Source of the DNA: Salinivirgaceae bacterium
Lineage (GTDB): Bacteria; Bacteroidota; Bacteroidia; Bacteroidales; SZUA-534
Length of the DNA stretch: 64,000 bases
Assembly: GCA_017527435.1 (NCBI GenBank)
Contig: JAFXQB010000019.1
Coordinates: 124,001-188,000, forward strand
Reading direction: 5' to 3'
Under the pieces are notes generated by a model that ran no database searches, had not been told where the DNA came from, and was given only the letters and a program-made list of their open reading frames with translations. This document shows positions 31,508 to 40,490 of this stretch, piece by piece; the stretch's first letter is position 1, and every line of letters starts with the position of its first letter. A program made the position numbers and the translations under genes.

Positions 31508-32530
31508 ATGGACTTTACAACTGACTTTTGGACCAAGGCCTACAACCGCAACATCAGCAAGCTGACGGGCGCGTGCTATCGCTACGTGGCCGACCGCCAG
31601 CTGGCCGAGGACCTTGCCCACGACGCCTTTATGGCTGCGATGGAAAAATCGGACTCGTTCCGCGGCACCGGACAGTTCGACGCCTGGCTGCGGCGCATTG
31701 CGGTGAACACCGCCCTGCAGCACCTGCGGACACAAGCCGCACAGCAACTTTACGAAAACATTTTAATCGATGACGAAATGGACAGCAACGACAACTTGAA
31801 CATAATCGCGCAGGTCGATTTCTCGCAAGAGGAACTGCTTGCCGCCGTCAATCAGCTGCCTGAGCACCACCGGCTGGTGTTCAATATGTATGTGATTGAC
31901 GGATACACGCACGCGCAGATTGCTGAAGAGCTGAATATCAGTGAGAACACATCGAAATCGCACCTGATGCGGGCTCGCAAACGCCTTCAGGAAATTCTGA
32001 CGGAGAAGGCGCAGTCGAAGCGCCGCCGCCGTGCCTGGCTGCTGTTCTTCATTCCGCATCGCGAGGGCTTTGTCGATAAACTTTACCAACACAGTTTCAG
32101 CAACTTCGGACTGGCACCAGCCGCGCCGGCCGCATCGCACGCCATCAATTTTGGCGCGGCTGCGGGGCACGTCACTGTGAGCTCAACGGCCGCTGTCACA
32201 ACCGGCATTGCCACTGCCACGGTGGCTGCAGGCGTGGGTGTGGGCGCGGTTGTGATGAACACCGATAGCGAACCCGTTCAAGAACCCGAACCGATTATAA
32301 TTGCGGCCGACAGTACTGTTATTCAGACTGATACAATTGCTGACGAATTCCCGACCGACACGCTCAATCTGGCCGACACACTGGCGAATATGCCGCCCGA
32401 ACCTGTGCCAAAGGCCGTCAAGGCAAAACCGAAGGAAGAGAAGAAAACCGTGGTTGTCAAAAAGAAAATCATCCGCCACCGCAAGGTTGTGGTTACCGAC
32501 ACCGTGAGCGCATCAACCACCAATCCGTAA
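31508..32530 (+). CDS. ECF-type sigma factor with C-terminal membrane segment
   Basis: Residues 1-170 are a group 4 sigma factor. Region 2 carries LAEDLAHDAFMAAM and FDAWLRRIAVNTAL; region 4 carries LPEHHRLVFNMYVIDGYTHAQIAEELNISENTSKSHLMRARKRL, a complete DNA-binding domain. Unlike ordinary ECF factors (about 180-200 residues), this one continues to 340. A Gly/Ala-rich hydrophobic stretch (AVTTGIATATVAAGVGVGAVV, about 220-240) looks like a membrane helix, and an acidic then lysine-rich tail follows. The sigma domain may thus be tethered to the inner membrane and freed by proteolysis, or the tail may inhibit it (inference). ATG 31508 was chosen over a TTG two codons earlier. The next gene follows after 3 bases. 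Confidence 0.88.
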   Translation: MDFTTDFWTKAYNRNISKLTGACYRYVADRQLAEDLAHDAFMAAMEKSDSFRGTGQFDAWLRRIAVNTALQHLRTQAAQQLYENILIDDEMDSNDNLNIIAQVDFSQEELLAAVNQLPEHHRLVFNMYVIDGYTHAQIAEELNISENTSKSHLMRARKRLQEILTEKAQSKRRRRAWLLFFIPHREGFVDKLYQHSFSNFGLAPAAPAASHAINFGAAAGHVTVSSTAAVTTGIATATVAAGVGVGAVVMNTDSEPVQEPEPIIIAADSTVIQTDTIADEFPTDTLNLADTLANMPPEPVPKAVKAKPKEEKKTVVVKKKIIRHRKVVVTDTVSASTTNP

Positions 32531-32533
32531 TTT

Positions 32534-33592
32534 ATGAAATCGCTGCTAACCATTCTTTTAGCTATTGCAGGCTGTCTGTTGTCGGGCGGTCTTTTCGCGC
32601 AAGATACAGTCTACATTTACGAGGAAGTAATTGTGTACGACACTGTGTATGAGTACATCGAGAAGCGCGTCAACCCGTTTGAAGACACCAAGACAATGCG
32701 AATTATTCAGGTTGACACACTCACCAACACATCGAACCTGCTGATTATCGGCAACGGCAAAACCACGACCATTCCCATCGACAATGTGGTTATCAGTGAG
32801 GATGTTAAGAAAAACGACAGCACAAACAATGTGGGCTTTTGGAATCTTATGGCTTTTGCCGTGAAAAATATGCTCATCGACAAAAGCACACTCGATATGT
32901 TTTTGGGTGCCGGCGCGTGGACAAGCATTTGCAGCCCGATAGTGGTTGAAGACCATTTGGCTTGGAATCCGGGCGGAAACGCCACTGTCAACTTCGGTGT
33001 GAATTACGAGACACAATTCATCAGCCGGTTCACTTTGGGTACGGGTGCCGCCATTCATTTTCTGTTTGAAAACGAGGGACTTAAAGGCAAATTCAATTGC
33101 AACTATCCCGACTGCGGCTTTTGCTCTGGCGACACAAAATACACTATAAGCATCGCCACCTTTAACATCGAAAAAGGCGAAAAAGGCCACGGCGAGGGCC
33201 TTGATATGCATTGGAATGAGGACGAGAGCACCGGGCATTACGAGGATTCGGTTGGTTTGGTGGAATCGACTACCAACTATGTAATGTTTGCCGTGCCGGC
33301 GCGCATAGGCTTCAGAATAGGCAGATTCAACCCTTATATCGGCGCTGAATACAACATCCGAATGGCGATGAACAACGATTTGAAAGACCTGCACTCGCTA
33401 GGCATTATCACGGGTATGCGCGTTGATTTGAGCAAGCATTTTGCCGTGTCGAACAACTTCTACATCCCAATTACCAAGGATATGACGCACCGTGGTACGC
33501 TCTACAGCCGCACCGACGGCAGCCGCATCCGCAGCGACAATTACACTTGGCGCACCTTCCGAATAGAATTGGCAGGACATTTCAAGTTTTAG
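32534..33592 (+). CDS. Outer-membrane beta-barrel protein, partner gene of the sigma factor
   Basis: The gene encodes 352 residues with signal peptide LLTILLAIAGCLLSGGLFAQ. A short tyrosine-rich linker (VYIYEEVIVYDTVYEYIEK) precedes a region of alternating aromatic and polar strands that ends in RTFRIELAGHFKF, a C-terminal Phe typical of barrel proteins. Four cysteines around residues 195-206 (FNCNYPDCGFCSG) form an unusual cluster in a probable loop. It starts 3 bases after the sigma gene, so it is probably regulated with it or part of the signal it senses (inference). Family unknown. Confidence 0.75.
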   Translation: MKSLLTILLAIAGCLLSGGLFAQDTVYIYEEVIVYDTVYEYIEKRVNPFEDTKTMRIIQVDTLTNTSNLLIIGNGKTTTIPIDNVVISEDVKKNDSTNNVGFWNLMAFAVKNMLIDKSTLDMFLGAGAWTSICSPIVVEDHLAWNPGGNATVNFGVNYETQFISRFTLGTGAAIHFLFENEGLKGKFNCNYPDCGFCSGDTKYTISIATFNIEKGEKGHGEGLDMHWNEDESTGHYEDSVGLVESTTNYVMFAVPARIGFRIGRFNPYIGAEYNIRMAMNNDLKDLHSLGIITGMRVDLSKHFAVSNNFYIPITKDMTHRGTLYSRTDGSRIRSDNYTWRTFRIELAGHFKF

Positions 33593-33610
33593 CCGATAAT
33601 CTCAAGACAT

Positions 33611-33647
33611 AACAAAAAAGCACCGGATTTTTCGGTGCTTTTTTGTT
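33611..33647. terminator. Bidirectional terminator between the barrel gene and pepO
   Basis: AACAAAAAAGCACCG (33611-33625) and CGGTGCTTTTTTGTT (33633-33647) are perfect complements, with A and T runs on either side. Serves convergent genes. Confidence 0.9.
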
Positions 33648-33709
33648 GTATTGTTGATTTGATGTTTAATCAGCTAACTAGCTAATCGGCAAATAATTCA
33701 ATCATTCAT

Positions 33710-33725
33710 CCCGATAGCTATCGGG
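33710..33725. repeat. CCCGATAGCTATCGGG palindrome
   Basis: A perfect 16-bp palindrome just beyond the end of pepO, the same word as at 30830-30845 (two central changes) and 4221-4236. Confidence 0.65.
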
Positions 33726-33732
33726 ACTTCAA

Positions 33733-35772
33733 TTACCAAATGTCAACGCGCTCGTTTTCAGGCACAAACATCTTGTCGCCTTCCTTCACGTCAAAGGCTT
33801 CGTACCACGCATTGATGTGCGGCAGAGTGCCATTCACGCGCCAACGGCCAAGCGAGTGCACGTCGCTCTTGGTGCGCACGCGGATTTCTTCGTCGCGGAT
33901 GTTGTTGGCCCAGACATTGGCATAGGCCAGGAAGAATCGCTGCTGCGGGGTGAATCCGTCTTTTACGGGCAGTGGCGCGTCTTTAGTAGCATTCAGAAAA
34001 GCCTGATATGCGACTTGCAGACCGCCGTGGTCGGCCAAATTCTCGCCCAAAGTTAGCTTGCCGTTGGCTTTCAGACCGTCGAGCACTTCAATGTTGTTGA
34101 AGAACTCAACCAAAGGTGTTACGTGCGCTTCAAATTTCTCGGCATCGCCTTGGACCCACCATTCGTGCATATTGCCGTCCTTATCAAACTTACGGCCTTC
34201 GTCATCGAACCCGTGAGTCATCTCGTGACCGATAACCACGCCAATGGCGCCGTAGTTAAAGGCATCGTCGGCTTCCATATCAAAAAACGGATATTGCAGG
34301 ATGCCGGCAGGGAAGCAAATCTCATTAGATGTTGGATTGTTGTATGCATTGATAGTTTGTGGTGTCATAAACCATTCGTCAAGGTCAACAGGTTTATTGT
34401 AATGTTTTTCAACCATATAATCAAACTCATTAGTGTTGATAGTCATCATGTTTTCCCACAATGACTTATCTGGCATTATTTCCAAATGTTCGTAACTACG
34501 CCATTTGTCTGGATAGCCAATCTTGACGCGGAAGGTGCTCAGTTTGTCTATGGCAGCACTTTTGGTAGATTCGGTCATCCAATCCTGAGCTTGGATGCGC
34601 TCGCGCAGTGCGGTTTGAAGGTTTTGCACGAGTTTCACCATACGTTCCTTATGCGGTGCGGGGAAATATTTCTCGACATAAATTTGCCCAATGGCTTCAC
34701 CCAAATTGTTGTTGCATATGCCCACGGCGCGTTTCCAACGCGGTTGTTCCTGTAAGCGGCCGCTCAACACCTTGCCATAGAAATTAAACTGTTCACTGCG
34801 CACTTCATCTGACAGGTATGAAGCCGATGCATCGATATAAGCCCATTCAAGAAACGACTTCTGGGCTTCGACACTTTCATCGGCAATCAGAGTGTTCAGT
34901 TCGGCCATAAAATCGGGTTGGCCCAAATTCAAATACTCAAGATTAATGAATCCCATCTCATTGCAAAAAACGTCAAAATCAATGTTTTTGTATGTGTCTT
35001 GCAATGTCGCGTAGCTGATTTTGTTGTAGTTGGCTTCAGGGTCGCGCAGTTCAGCATGAAATTTCGATACTTTTGCCAAACGGGTCTCGATTTTCAGCAC
35101 ATCTTCCATTTTTTGTGCTGCCGTTGCGGTGTCGTAACCAACAATCTCGAACATTTTCTGCACGTATGCCTTGAACGCTTTCATAATATTGAGAGTGTTC
35201 TCGTCGGTGTCGGTATAATATTCCCTTTCGTTGAGCGTCAAACCGCCCTGTACTATTGAAACAATGTAATTCTTGCTGTCCTTGATGTCAGTTTCAGTTC
35301 CATAGTTAAAATATCCGGGAATACCTTTGTGCATGAATTTGACCATTGTGGCGAGCAGTTCGTCTTTGTCTTTAATGCCGCGAATTGTATTCAAGTCAGA
35401 TTCAATAGGTTTGATGCCGTCGGCGTTAAGTTTGGTACTGTCCATCACTTGGTTGTAGAGCATGGCGATTTTATGTGCCACCGACCCTTTTTTTTGTGGC
35501 TGGCTGGTCAGACCTGTTATCAGATCATTAACTTGCTGACGGGTGATTTCATCCACCATTTCAAATGAACCATACCGAGAAAACTCGCCGGGTAGCGGGT
35601 TGTTTTTCATCCAACCGCCGCAGGCGAACTGATAAAAATCGTCGGCGGGGCGCACCGATGTATCAAAATTCTCAAGCCGGATGCCTGATTTCTGTTCCGG
35701 CTGGCTGCATGATGCTATCATTGCTGCTATAGGCATTAAGAGTAGTGTTTTTAAGTTGTGAATCCTTTTCAT
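33733..35772 (-). CDS. pepO: M13-family zinc metallopeptidase (PepO/neprilysin-like), lipoprotein
   Basis: This is a peptidase of short peptides in the periplasm or at the outer membrane. The ATG at 35772 gives 679 residues; a lipoprotein signal is present (LLLMPIAAMIASCSQ). The zinc site VIGHEMTHGFDDEGR (HExxH) and the third ligand region ENLADHGGL are intact. NAYNNPTSNEICFPAGILQ is the substrate-binding NAxY-type motif. The C-terminal part ends ERVDIW, matching the usual VW-type end of the family. Length and domains are normal. Gut Bacteroidales often carry several copies for peptide use. Confidence 0.95.
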   Translation of the reverse strand: MKRIHNLKTLLLMPIAAMIASCSQPEQKSGIRLENFDTSVRPADDFYQFACGGWMKNNPLPGEFSRYGSFEMVDEITRQQVNDLITGLTSQPQKKGSVAHKIAMLYNQVMDSTKLNADGIKPIESDLNTIRGIKDKDELLATMVKFMHKGIPGYFNYGTETDIKDSKNYIVSIVQGGLTLNEREYYTDTDENTLNIMKAFKAYVQKMFEIVGYDTATAAQKMEDVLKIETRLAKVSKFHAELRDPEANYNKISYATLQDTYKNIDFDVFCNEMGFINLEYLNLGQPDFMAELNTLIADESVEAQKSFLEWAYIDASASYLSDEVRSEQFNFYGKVLSGRLQEQPRWKRAVGICNNNLGEAIGQIYVEKYFPAPHKERMVKLVQNLQTALRERIQAQDWMTESTKSAAIDKLSTFRVKIGYPDKWRSYEHLEIMPDKSLWENMMTINTNEFDYMVEKHYNKPVDLDEWFMTPQTINAYNNPTSNEICFPAGILQYPFFDMEADDAFNYGAIGVVIGHEMTHGFDDEGRKFDKDGNMHEWWVQGDAEKFEAHVTPLVEFFNNIEVLDGLKANGKLTLGENLADHGGLQVAYQAFLNATKDAPLPVKDGFTPQQRFFLAYANVWANNIRDEEIRVRTKSDVHSLGRWRVNGTLPHINAWYEAFDVKEGDKMFVPENERVDIW

Positions 35773-35798
35773 AACGCTGATTAAATTGATAATGACTA

Positions 35799-35806
35799 CA
35801 AACATA
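35799..35806 (-). promoter_or_regulatory. pepO promoter -7 box
   Basis: TATGTTTG on the minus strand, 26 bases before the ATG at 35772. Confidence 0.5.
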
Positions 35807-35945
35807 ATTATTTAATATGAATATGATTTGATTAAAGGGGAAAAATCGCATCGGCAATTTAGCGGTAAAAGTAAGCTTCTGAATATCAATATTGTATAAA
35901 ATTCATATTTGCGTCTCGTAAATCGTTTCCCAAACAATCAGAATA

Positions 35946-36002
35946 AAAAGTAAAAAATACTTTTTCAACTCGTTTTCGTTAGCGATATTTGTGTAATTTT
36001 GG
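35946..36002 (+). promoter_or_regulatory. Promoter and palindrome ahead of the sugar-acid cluster
   Basis: TAATTTTG (35995-36002) is a perfect -7 box, 24 bases before the uxaB-like ATG. Upstream, AAAAAGTA and TACTTTTT (35946-35966) form an 8-bp inverted repeat that could bind a regulator. No regulator gene lies in the cluster. Confidence 0.5.
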
Positions 36003-36026
36003 ATAAACGCATAATTGGAAAACGAT

Positions 36027-37469
36027 ATGAAACAACTCAATAGAAACACCGTTGCAGCCAAAACCTACACCGAGAAGGTGATTCAGTTTGGCGAAGGAAA
36101 TTTTTTGCGCGCTTTCGCGGATTGGATAATCTGGCGGACCAATCAACGGACCGATTTCAACGCGTCGATGGTGGTGGTGCAGCCGCGGGCGGGCGGCAAA
36201 GTGGCGATGCTCAACGCTCAAGACGGACTTTATCACCTTAACCTTCAAGGACTTGATGGCGGCAAAACGGTCGATAGCATTGATTTGATTGACGTGGTGA
36301 GCCGTGGCATTGACCCGTACATTGATTTTGACGCCTACCTGCGCCTGGCCGAGCAGCTCGAGATGCGGTTCATAATCTCGAACACCACCGAAGCAGGCAT
36401 TGCCTTCGACCCCGCGTGCAAGTTCACCGACAAGCCCGCGCTCTCGTTCCCTGGCAAACTGGTGCAGTTGCTTTACCACCGCTTCGAGCATTTCAAAGGC
36501 GACCTGTCAAAGGGCTTCATTATTCTGCCGTGCGAACTTATCTTTCATAACGGCAAACACCTGAAAGAGTGCATTTTGCAATATATCGACCATTGGAATC
36601 TTGGCAACGGGTTCAAAACGTGGTTCGAGACGGCGTGCGCGGTTTACAGTACGCTTGTCGACCGCATTGTGCCTGGCTATCCGAAAGACAACGCCGACGC
36701 GATTAAGGAACGTATCGGCTTCGATGACAATCAGTTAGTCGTGGGCGAAGTTTTCCACCTGTGGGTGATTGAAGCGCCCGAATCGCTTTCGCAAGAGTTC
36801 CCTGCCGACAAAGCGGGGCTGAACGTGCGTTTTGTGCCGTCGGAAGCGCCGTACCACGAGCGCAAGGTGACGTTCTTGAACGGTCCGCACACGGTTTTGT
36901 CGCCCGTTGGTTACCTTTCGGGGCTCAACACCGTTCGCGAATGCTGCACCGACGAACTGATTGGTCAATTTGTTGACCGCGTGATGTTTAGCGAGCTTAT
37001 GCCCACACTGAATCTGCCCGAACACGAGTTGCGGCAATTCGCGCTGGCCGTGAAGGACCGCTTCAATAATCCGTTTGTAAAGCATTGTGTTACAAGCATT
37101 ATGCTCAATTCGTTCCCGAAATTCAGGACGCGCGACCTGCCTGGCCTGAAAGTCTATCTTGAGCGCAAAGGCGAGTTGCCGAAATGCATTGTGCTTGGTC
37201 TGGCGGCCATTTGCACCTATTATAAAGGTGGCCGCCGCGGTAACGATGAAATCGTGCCCAACGACGCGCCCGAGATTCTCGATTTGCTCGAAACGCTCTG
37301 GGCGACAGGCAGTTGCGCCGAAGTTGCAAAGGGCGTTCTTGCCGCCAAAGATTTGATTTGGGGCGAAGATTTGAACTCAATTCCTGGACTTACCGACCTG
37401 TTAACCAACTATTTGGAACTGATTCAAAAAGATGGAATGAGAACTGCTGTAAAAAGTGTACTAAATTGA
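36027..37469 (+). CDS. uxaB: Tagaturonate/altronate oxidoreductase-like (mannitol dehydrogenase family)
   Basis: UxaB reduces D-tagaturonate to D-altronate with NADH in galacturonate use. The ATG at 36027 gives 480 residues. The opening VIQFGEGNFLRAFADWII is the family's NAD-binding strand-turn. Later blocks LYHLNLQGLDGGK, NTTEAGIAF, LPCELIFHNGKHL and VTFLNGPHTVLSPVGYLSGL are characteristic of UxaB rather than mannitol dehydrogenase. It heads a run of sugar-acid genes all on this strand. The exact substrate in this host may differ, because the rest of the cluster looks more like L-fucose oxidation. Confidence 0.9.
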   Translation: MKQLNRNTVAAKTYTEKVIQFGEGNFLRAFADWIIWRTNQRTDFNASMVVVQPRAGGKVAMLNAQDGLYHLNLQGLDGGKTVDSIDLIDVVSRGIDPYIDFDAYLRLAEQLEMRFIISNTTEAGIAFDPACKFTDKPALSFPGKLVQLLYHRFEHFKGDLSKGFIILPCELIFHNGKHLKECILQYIDHWNLGNGFKTWFETACAVYSTLVDRIVPGYPKDNADAIKERIGFDDNQLVVGEVFHLWVIEAPESLSQEFPADKAGLNVRFVPSEAPYHERKVTFLNGPHTVLSPVGYLSGLNTVRECCTDELIGQFVDRVMFSELMPTLNLPEHELRQFALAVKDRFNNPFVKHCVTSIMLNSFPKFRTRDLPGLKVYLERKGELPKCIVLGLAAICTYYKGGRRGNDEIVPNDAPEILDLLETLWATGSCAEVAKGVLAAKDLIWGEDLNSIPGLTDLLTNYLELIQKDGMRTAVKSVLN

Positions 37470-37482
37470 AAAACAAAAAGGT

Positions 37483-37878
37483 ATGTACATTGACAATTTG
37501 ATATTAGAAATCAAACCTTCTTTTGGCTTGGATGAAAGAAAAATTGAATTTGTATCAAAAGATAATGATGTAACAATCAATGTTACAAATAGTTTTTCCC
37601 AAACCGCTCAAACCATAAAAATATCCAAAGATGAATTTCAACAATTAGTTGCAACGATTTCGGATATTGATTTTTCTAAAGTTTACTTTGAAAATTCAGG
37701 AAAGCGGGGTATAGATGGAACTGATACAACTCTAACAATCAGTGGCGGAATGTCTTGTTCTTTGGCTATTTCAGTTTGGTCACCCCATAAATCAGAAACA
37801 CCAACGGAAACCAATAAATTGGTGGCTTTATATGAGAAAATATTTGACCTAATGGCTATTGAAATGATTGAGTTTTAG
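37483..37878 (+). CDS. Hypothetical protein inside the sugar-acid cluster
   Basis: The gene encodes 131 residues with no signal peptide or membrane helix. It alternates short beta-like stretches (NLILEIKPSF, IEFVSKDNDVTINVTN) and ends in a helix (TNKLVALYEKIFDLMAIEMIEF). It is strikingly AT-rich compared with the genes on either side, yet is placed tightly between them (13 and 6 bases), so it would be co-transcribed. It is not a known member of hexuronate or fucose pathways and looks like an inserted gene. Function unknown. Confidence 0.65.
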   Translation: MYIDNLILEIKPSFGLDERKIEFVSKDNDVTINVTNSFSQTAQTIKISKDEFQQLVATISDIDFSKVYFENSGKRGIDGTDTTLTISGGMSCSLAISVWSPHKSETPTETNKLVALYEKIFDLMAIEMIEF

Positions 37879-37884
37879 GGTTCT

Positions 37885-39375
37885 ATGGCACAATATATTC
37901 GAATCAATCAAGTTGATAATGTGGCGGTTGCGCTTGCGCCGCTTAAGGCTGGCACGCCAATCGACATTGACGGCGTTGTCTTGCGCGACGATATTCCCGC
38001 AGGGCACAAGTTCGCGCTTTGCAACCTTTCGCAGGGCGACAACGTTGTGAAATACGGCTTTCCAATCGGGCACGTGACACGCTCGGTCGATGCTGGGTGC
38101 CATATCGACCATAACATTTTGAAAACCAATCTTGACGGCGTATCGGAATATACTTACACACCGAATCTTACTGAAATTGAACCTGCCGCTGTAAAACGCT
38201 CATTTAAAGGATTTAAGCGCGCAAATGGTGATGTCGGCATTCGGAATCAAATTTGGATAATCCCGACGGTGGGCTGCGTGAACGGAATCGCGCAGAAACT
38301 TGCCGAACGTTTCAGCGCCGAAGTGGCTGGGCGGATGGGCAGCGTTGACGCAATTGTCGCATTTCCACATAATTACGGCTGTTCGCAACTCGGCGGCGAC
38401 CACGAGAACACACGCAAAATTCTGCGCAATATGGTGCTGCACCCCAACGCTGGCGGCGTGCTGGTGGTTGGGCTCGGCTGCGAGAACAACCAAATGTCGG
38501 CTTTCCGCCCGATGCTCGGCAATATCGACGAAAGTCGCATAAAAATGTTTGAAGCACAGAAAGTTAGTGGCGATGAAGTGGAATACGGACTTGGGCTTCT
38601 GCGCGAGATTTTCGCCGTCTGCTCAAAGGATGTCCGCGAAGATGTGCCTATGTCGGAACTGCGTGTGGGCCTGAAATGCGGCGGTTCCGACGGGCTGTCG
38701 GGCATAACGGCCAACCCGCTTTTGGGCCTGTTCAGCGACTGGCTGGTGGCGCAGGGCGGAACAACCGTCCTGACCGAAGTGCCCGAGATGTTCGGCGCCG
38801 AAACAATCTTGATGAACCGCTGCGAGAACCGCGCCATTTTCGACAAAACGGTTGCTCTCATTAACGATTTCAAAAGTTACTTTATCGCTAATAATCAGCC
38901 TGTTTACGAGAATCCGTCGCCTGGGAACAAGGCTGGCGGCATATCGACGCTCGAAGAAAAATCGCTCGGCTGCACGCAGAAATGCGGCAAGAGCACCGTC
39001 CGCGATGTGCTGGCCTACGGCGACCGCCTTGAGCGCCGCGGTCTGAACCTTTTGAGCGCCCCTGGCAACGACCTTGTAGCAAGCACCGCTCTGACCGCAA
39101 GTGGCTGTCAGTTAGTACTTTTCACCACGGGCCGCGGAACGCCGTTCGGCACTTTTGCGCCAACGCTGAAAATCTCGACCAACACGACGCTTTTCGCCAA
39201 TAAGCCCAACTGGATTGACTTCAACGCGGGCGTAATTGCTGAAAATGATTCAATTGAGAGCGTGTTGCAGAGTTTTATCGAATTTGTGACGAGCGTGCTC
39301 GAAGGCGCACCGACAAATAATGAGCGGAACGGATATCGCGAGTTTGCAATTTTTAAAACTGGGGTGACACTTTAA
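37885..39375 (+). CDS. uxaA: Altronate dehydratase family protein (UxaA-like)
   Basis: UxaA removes water from D-altronate to give 2-keto-3-deoxygluconate; relatives act on galactarate or L-fuconate-type acids. The 496 residues have an N-terminal SAF domain (about 1-75, AGTPIDIDGVVLRDDIPAGHK) and the UxaA/GarD core, with GFKRANGDVGIRNQIWIIPTVGC and FPHNYGCSQLGGDHENT. Later come GLKCGGSDGLSGITANP and FTTGRGTPFGTFAPTLKI. Cysteines (GC, YGCSQ, KCGGS) could hold the iron. The SAF domain is fused here, whereas some relatives, such as the Campylobacter fucose-locus protein, are split in two genes. Confidence 0.92.
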   Translation: MAQYIRINQVDNVAVALAPLKAGTPIDIDGVVLRDDIPAGHKFALCNLSQGDNVVKYGFPIGHVTRSVDAGCHIDHNILKTNLDGVSEYTYTPNLTEIEPAAVKRSFKGFKRANGDVGIRNQIWIIPTVGCVNGIAQKLAERFSAEVAGRMGSVDAIVAFPHNYGCSQLGGDHENTRKILRNMVLHPNAGGVLVVGLGCENNQMSAFRPMLGNIDESRIKMFEAQKVSGDEVEYGLGLLREIFAVCSKDVREDVPMSELRVGLKCGGSDGLSGITANPLLGLFSDWLVAQGGTTVLTEVPEMFGAETILMNRCENRAIFDKTVALINDFKSYFIANNQPVYENPSPGNKAGGISTLEEKSLGCTQKCGKSTVRDVLAYGDRLERRGLNLLSAPGNDLVASTALTASGCQLVLFTTGRGTPFGTFAPTLKISTNTTLFANKPNWIDFNAGVIAENDSIESVLQSFIEFVTSVLEGAPTNNERNGYREFAIFKTGVTL

Positions 39376-39408
39376 CGGTGTGTCCTGACGGACAGAAATT
39401 TTATGAAT

Positions 39409-39515
39409 CGCACAGATGACACAGACCCGATGGGAACACAGATTTTCGCAGATATGAATTAAAAAAAATAACTCTAAATAGATAAAAACCCGCCGTCAGG
39501 CGGTCAACAACAAAC
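39409..39515. repeat. Dispersed CGCACAGATGACAC repeat and small hairpin
   Basis: CGCACAGATGACAC (39409-39422) and AACACAGATTTTCGCAGA (39435-39452) are one-base variants of the elements at 4.2 and 29.9 kb. A CCGCC/GGCGG hairpin with loop GTCA lies near 39490-39505. It splits the cluster, so amidohydrolase and later genes may have their own promoter, though none is clear. Confidence 0.55.
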
Positions 39516-39531
39516 ACATAAAAACGCATAA

Positions 39532-40461
39532 ATGACTATAATAGACGCACATAGCCACCTATGGCTGAAACAGGACACCGTGGTTGACGGGCAGCGGATT
39601 TACACCACAAACCGCGGCCGCTCGATGTTTTTCGACGGCGAGCGCCAAATGCTGCCACCGTTTATGGCCGACGGACGCAACACCGCCGAAGTTTTCATTG
39701 CCAATATGGACTATGCGCAGGTGGGCGGAGCTGTTGTGGTTCAGGAAGTTATCGACGGTTACCAAAACGATTACCTTGCCGAAGTTGCGCAAAAATATCC
39801 CGACAGGTTTTTCGTCTGCGGAATGCCGCGGCTCGGTTTGGAATCGGCCGAAGCTGAAAAACTGATTACCGCCGATGATATTTTGAACGATGTCAAGACT
39901 TTGTATTCGCGTGGTTTTAAAGGGATTGCAATACCCGGACACCGTGTTCGCCGCCCAATGACCGACTTGCTGCCGGCAATGAAATTTATGGAAGCCAACA
40001 AAATGACTTTCTCGATGTGCCTTGCCGATGACGAAAGGCAGATTGCAGAATTTCAGCAACTTATAACAGAATGTCCGAACTTGAAAATCGCAATCGGGCA
40101 CTTCGGGCTGGCGACCACCAATAATTGGAAAAATCAAATTCTTCTGGCAAGAAACAGCAATGTCTTCATTGAGTCGGGCGGTATTACCTGGCTGTATAAC
40201 AGCGAGTTCTATCCATATCCGTCAGCGGTGAAGGCCATTCGTGAGGCGGCTGATTTGGTCGGTATCAGCAAACTGATGTGGGGCAGCGACTATCCGCGCA
40301 CCATTTGCGCTATAACCTATCGGATGTCGTACGATTTTATACTTAAAACCAACGAGTTGACTGATTCGGAAAAATCGGCCTTCCTTGGCGAGAATGCGGT
40401 TAAGTTCTACGGATTCAAGAATTTACCACAGTTACCGTACATTAAGAATATGTCAGAATAA
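39532..40461 (+). CDS. Amidohydrolase-family lactonase
   Basis: This is a TIM-barrel metal hydrolase of 309 residues. DAHSHLW (H7, H9) is the first metal site, HFG in IGHFGLATTN and WGSDYPRT (Asp) the later ones. This is the amidohydrolase-2 type, which often hydrolyses sugar lactones. Next to two sugar dehydrogenases and a FucP-like permease it is best read as an L-fucono- or galactono-lactonase, making the free acid for the UxaA-like dehydratase (inference from context and from the analogous Campylobacter jejuni fuc locus). It is 155 bases after uxaA with a repeat between them. Confidence 0.82.
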   Translation: MTIIDAHSHLWLKQDTVVDGQRIYTTNRGRSMFFDGERQMLPPFMADGRNTAEVFIANMDYAQVGGAVVVQEVIDGYQNDYLAEVAQKYPDRFFVCGMPRLGLESAEAEKLITADDILNDVKTLYSRGFKGIAIPGHRVRRPMTDLLPAMKFMEANKMTFSMCLADDERQIAEFQQLITECPNLKIAIGHFGLATTNNWKNQILLARNSNVFIESGGITWLYNSEFYPYPSAVKAIREAADLVGISKLMWGSDYPRTICAITYRMSYDFILKTNELTDSEKSAFLGENAVKFYGFKNLPQLPYIKNMSE

Positions 40462-40490
40462 GAAATACCTAAAATTTTAATCGTATAAAT

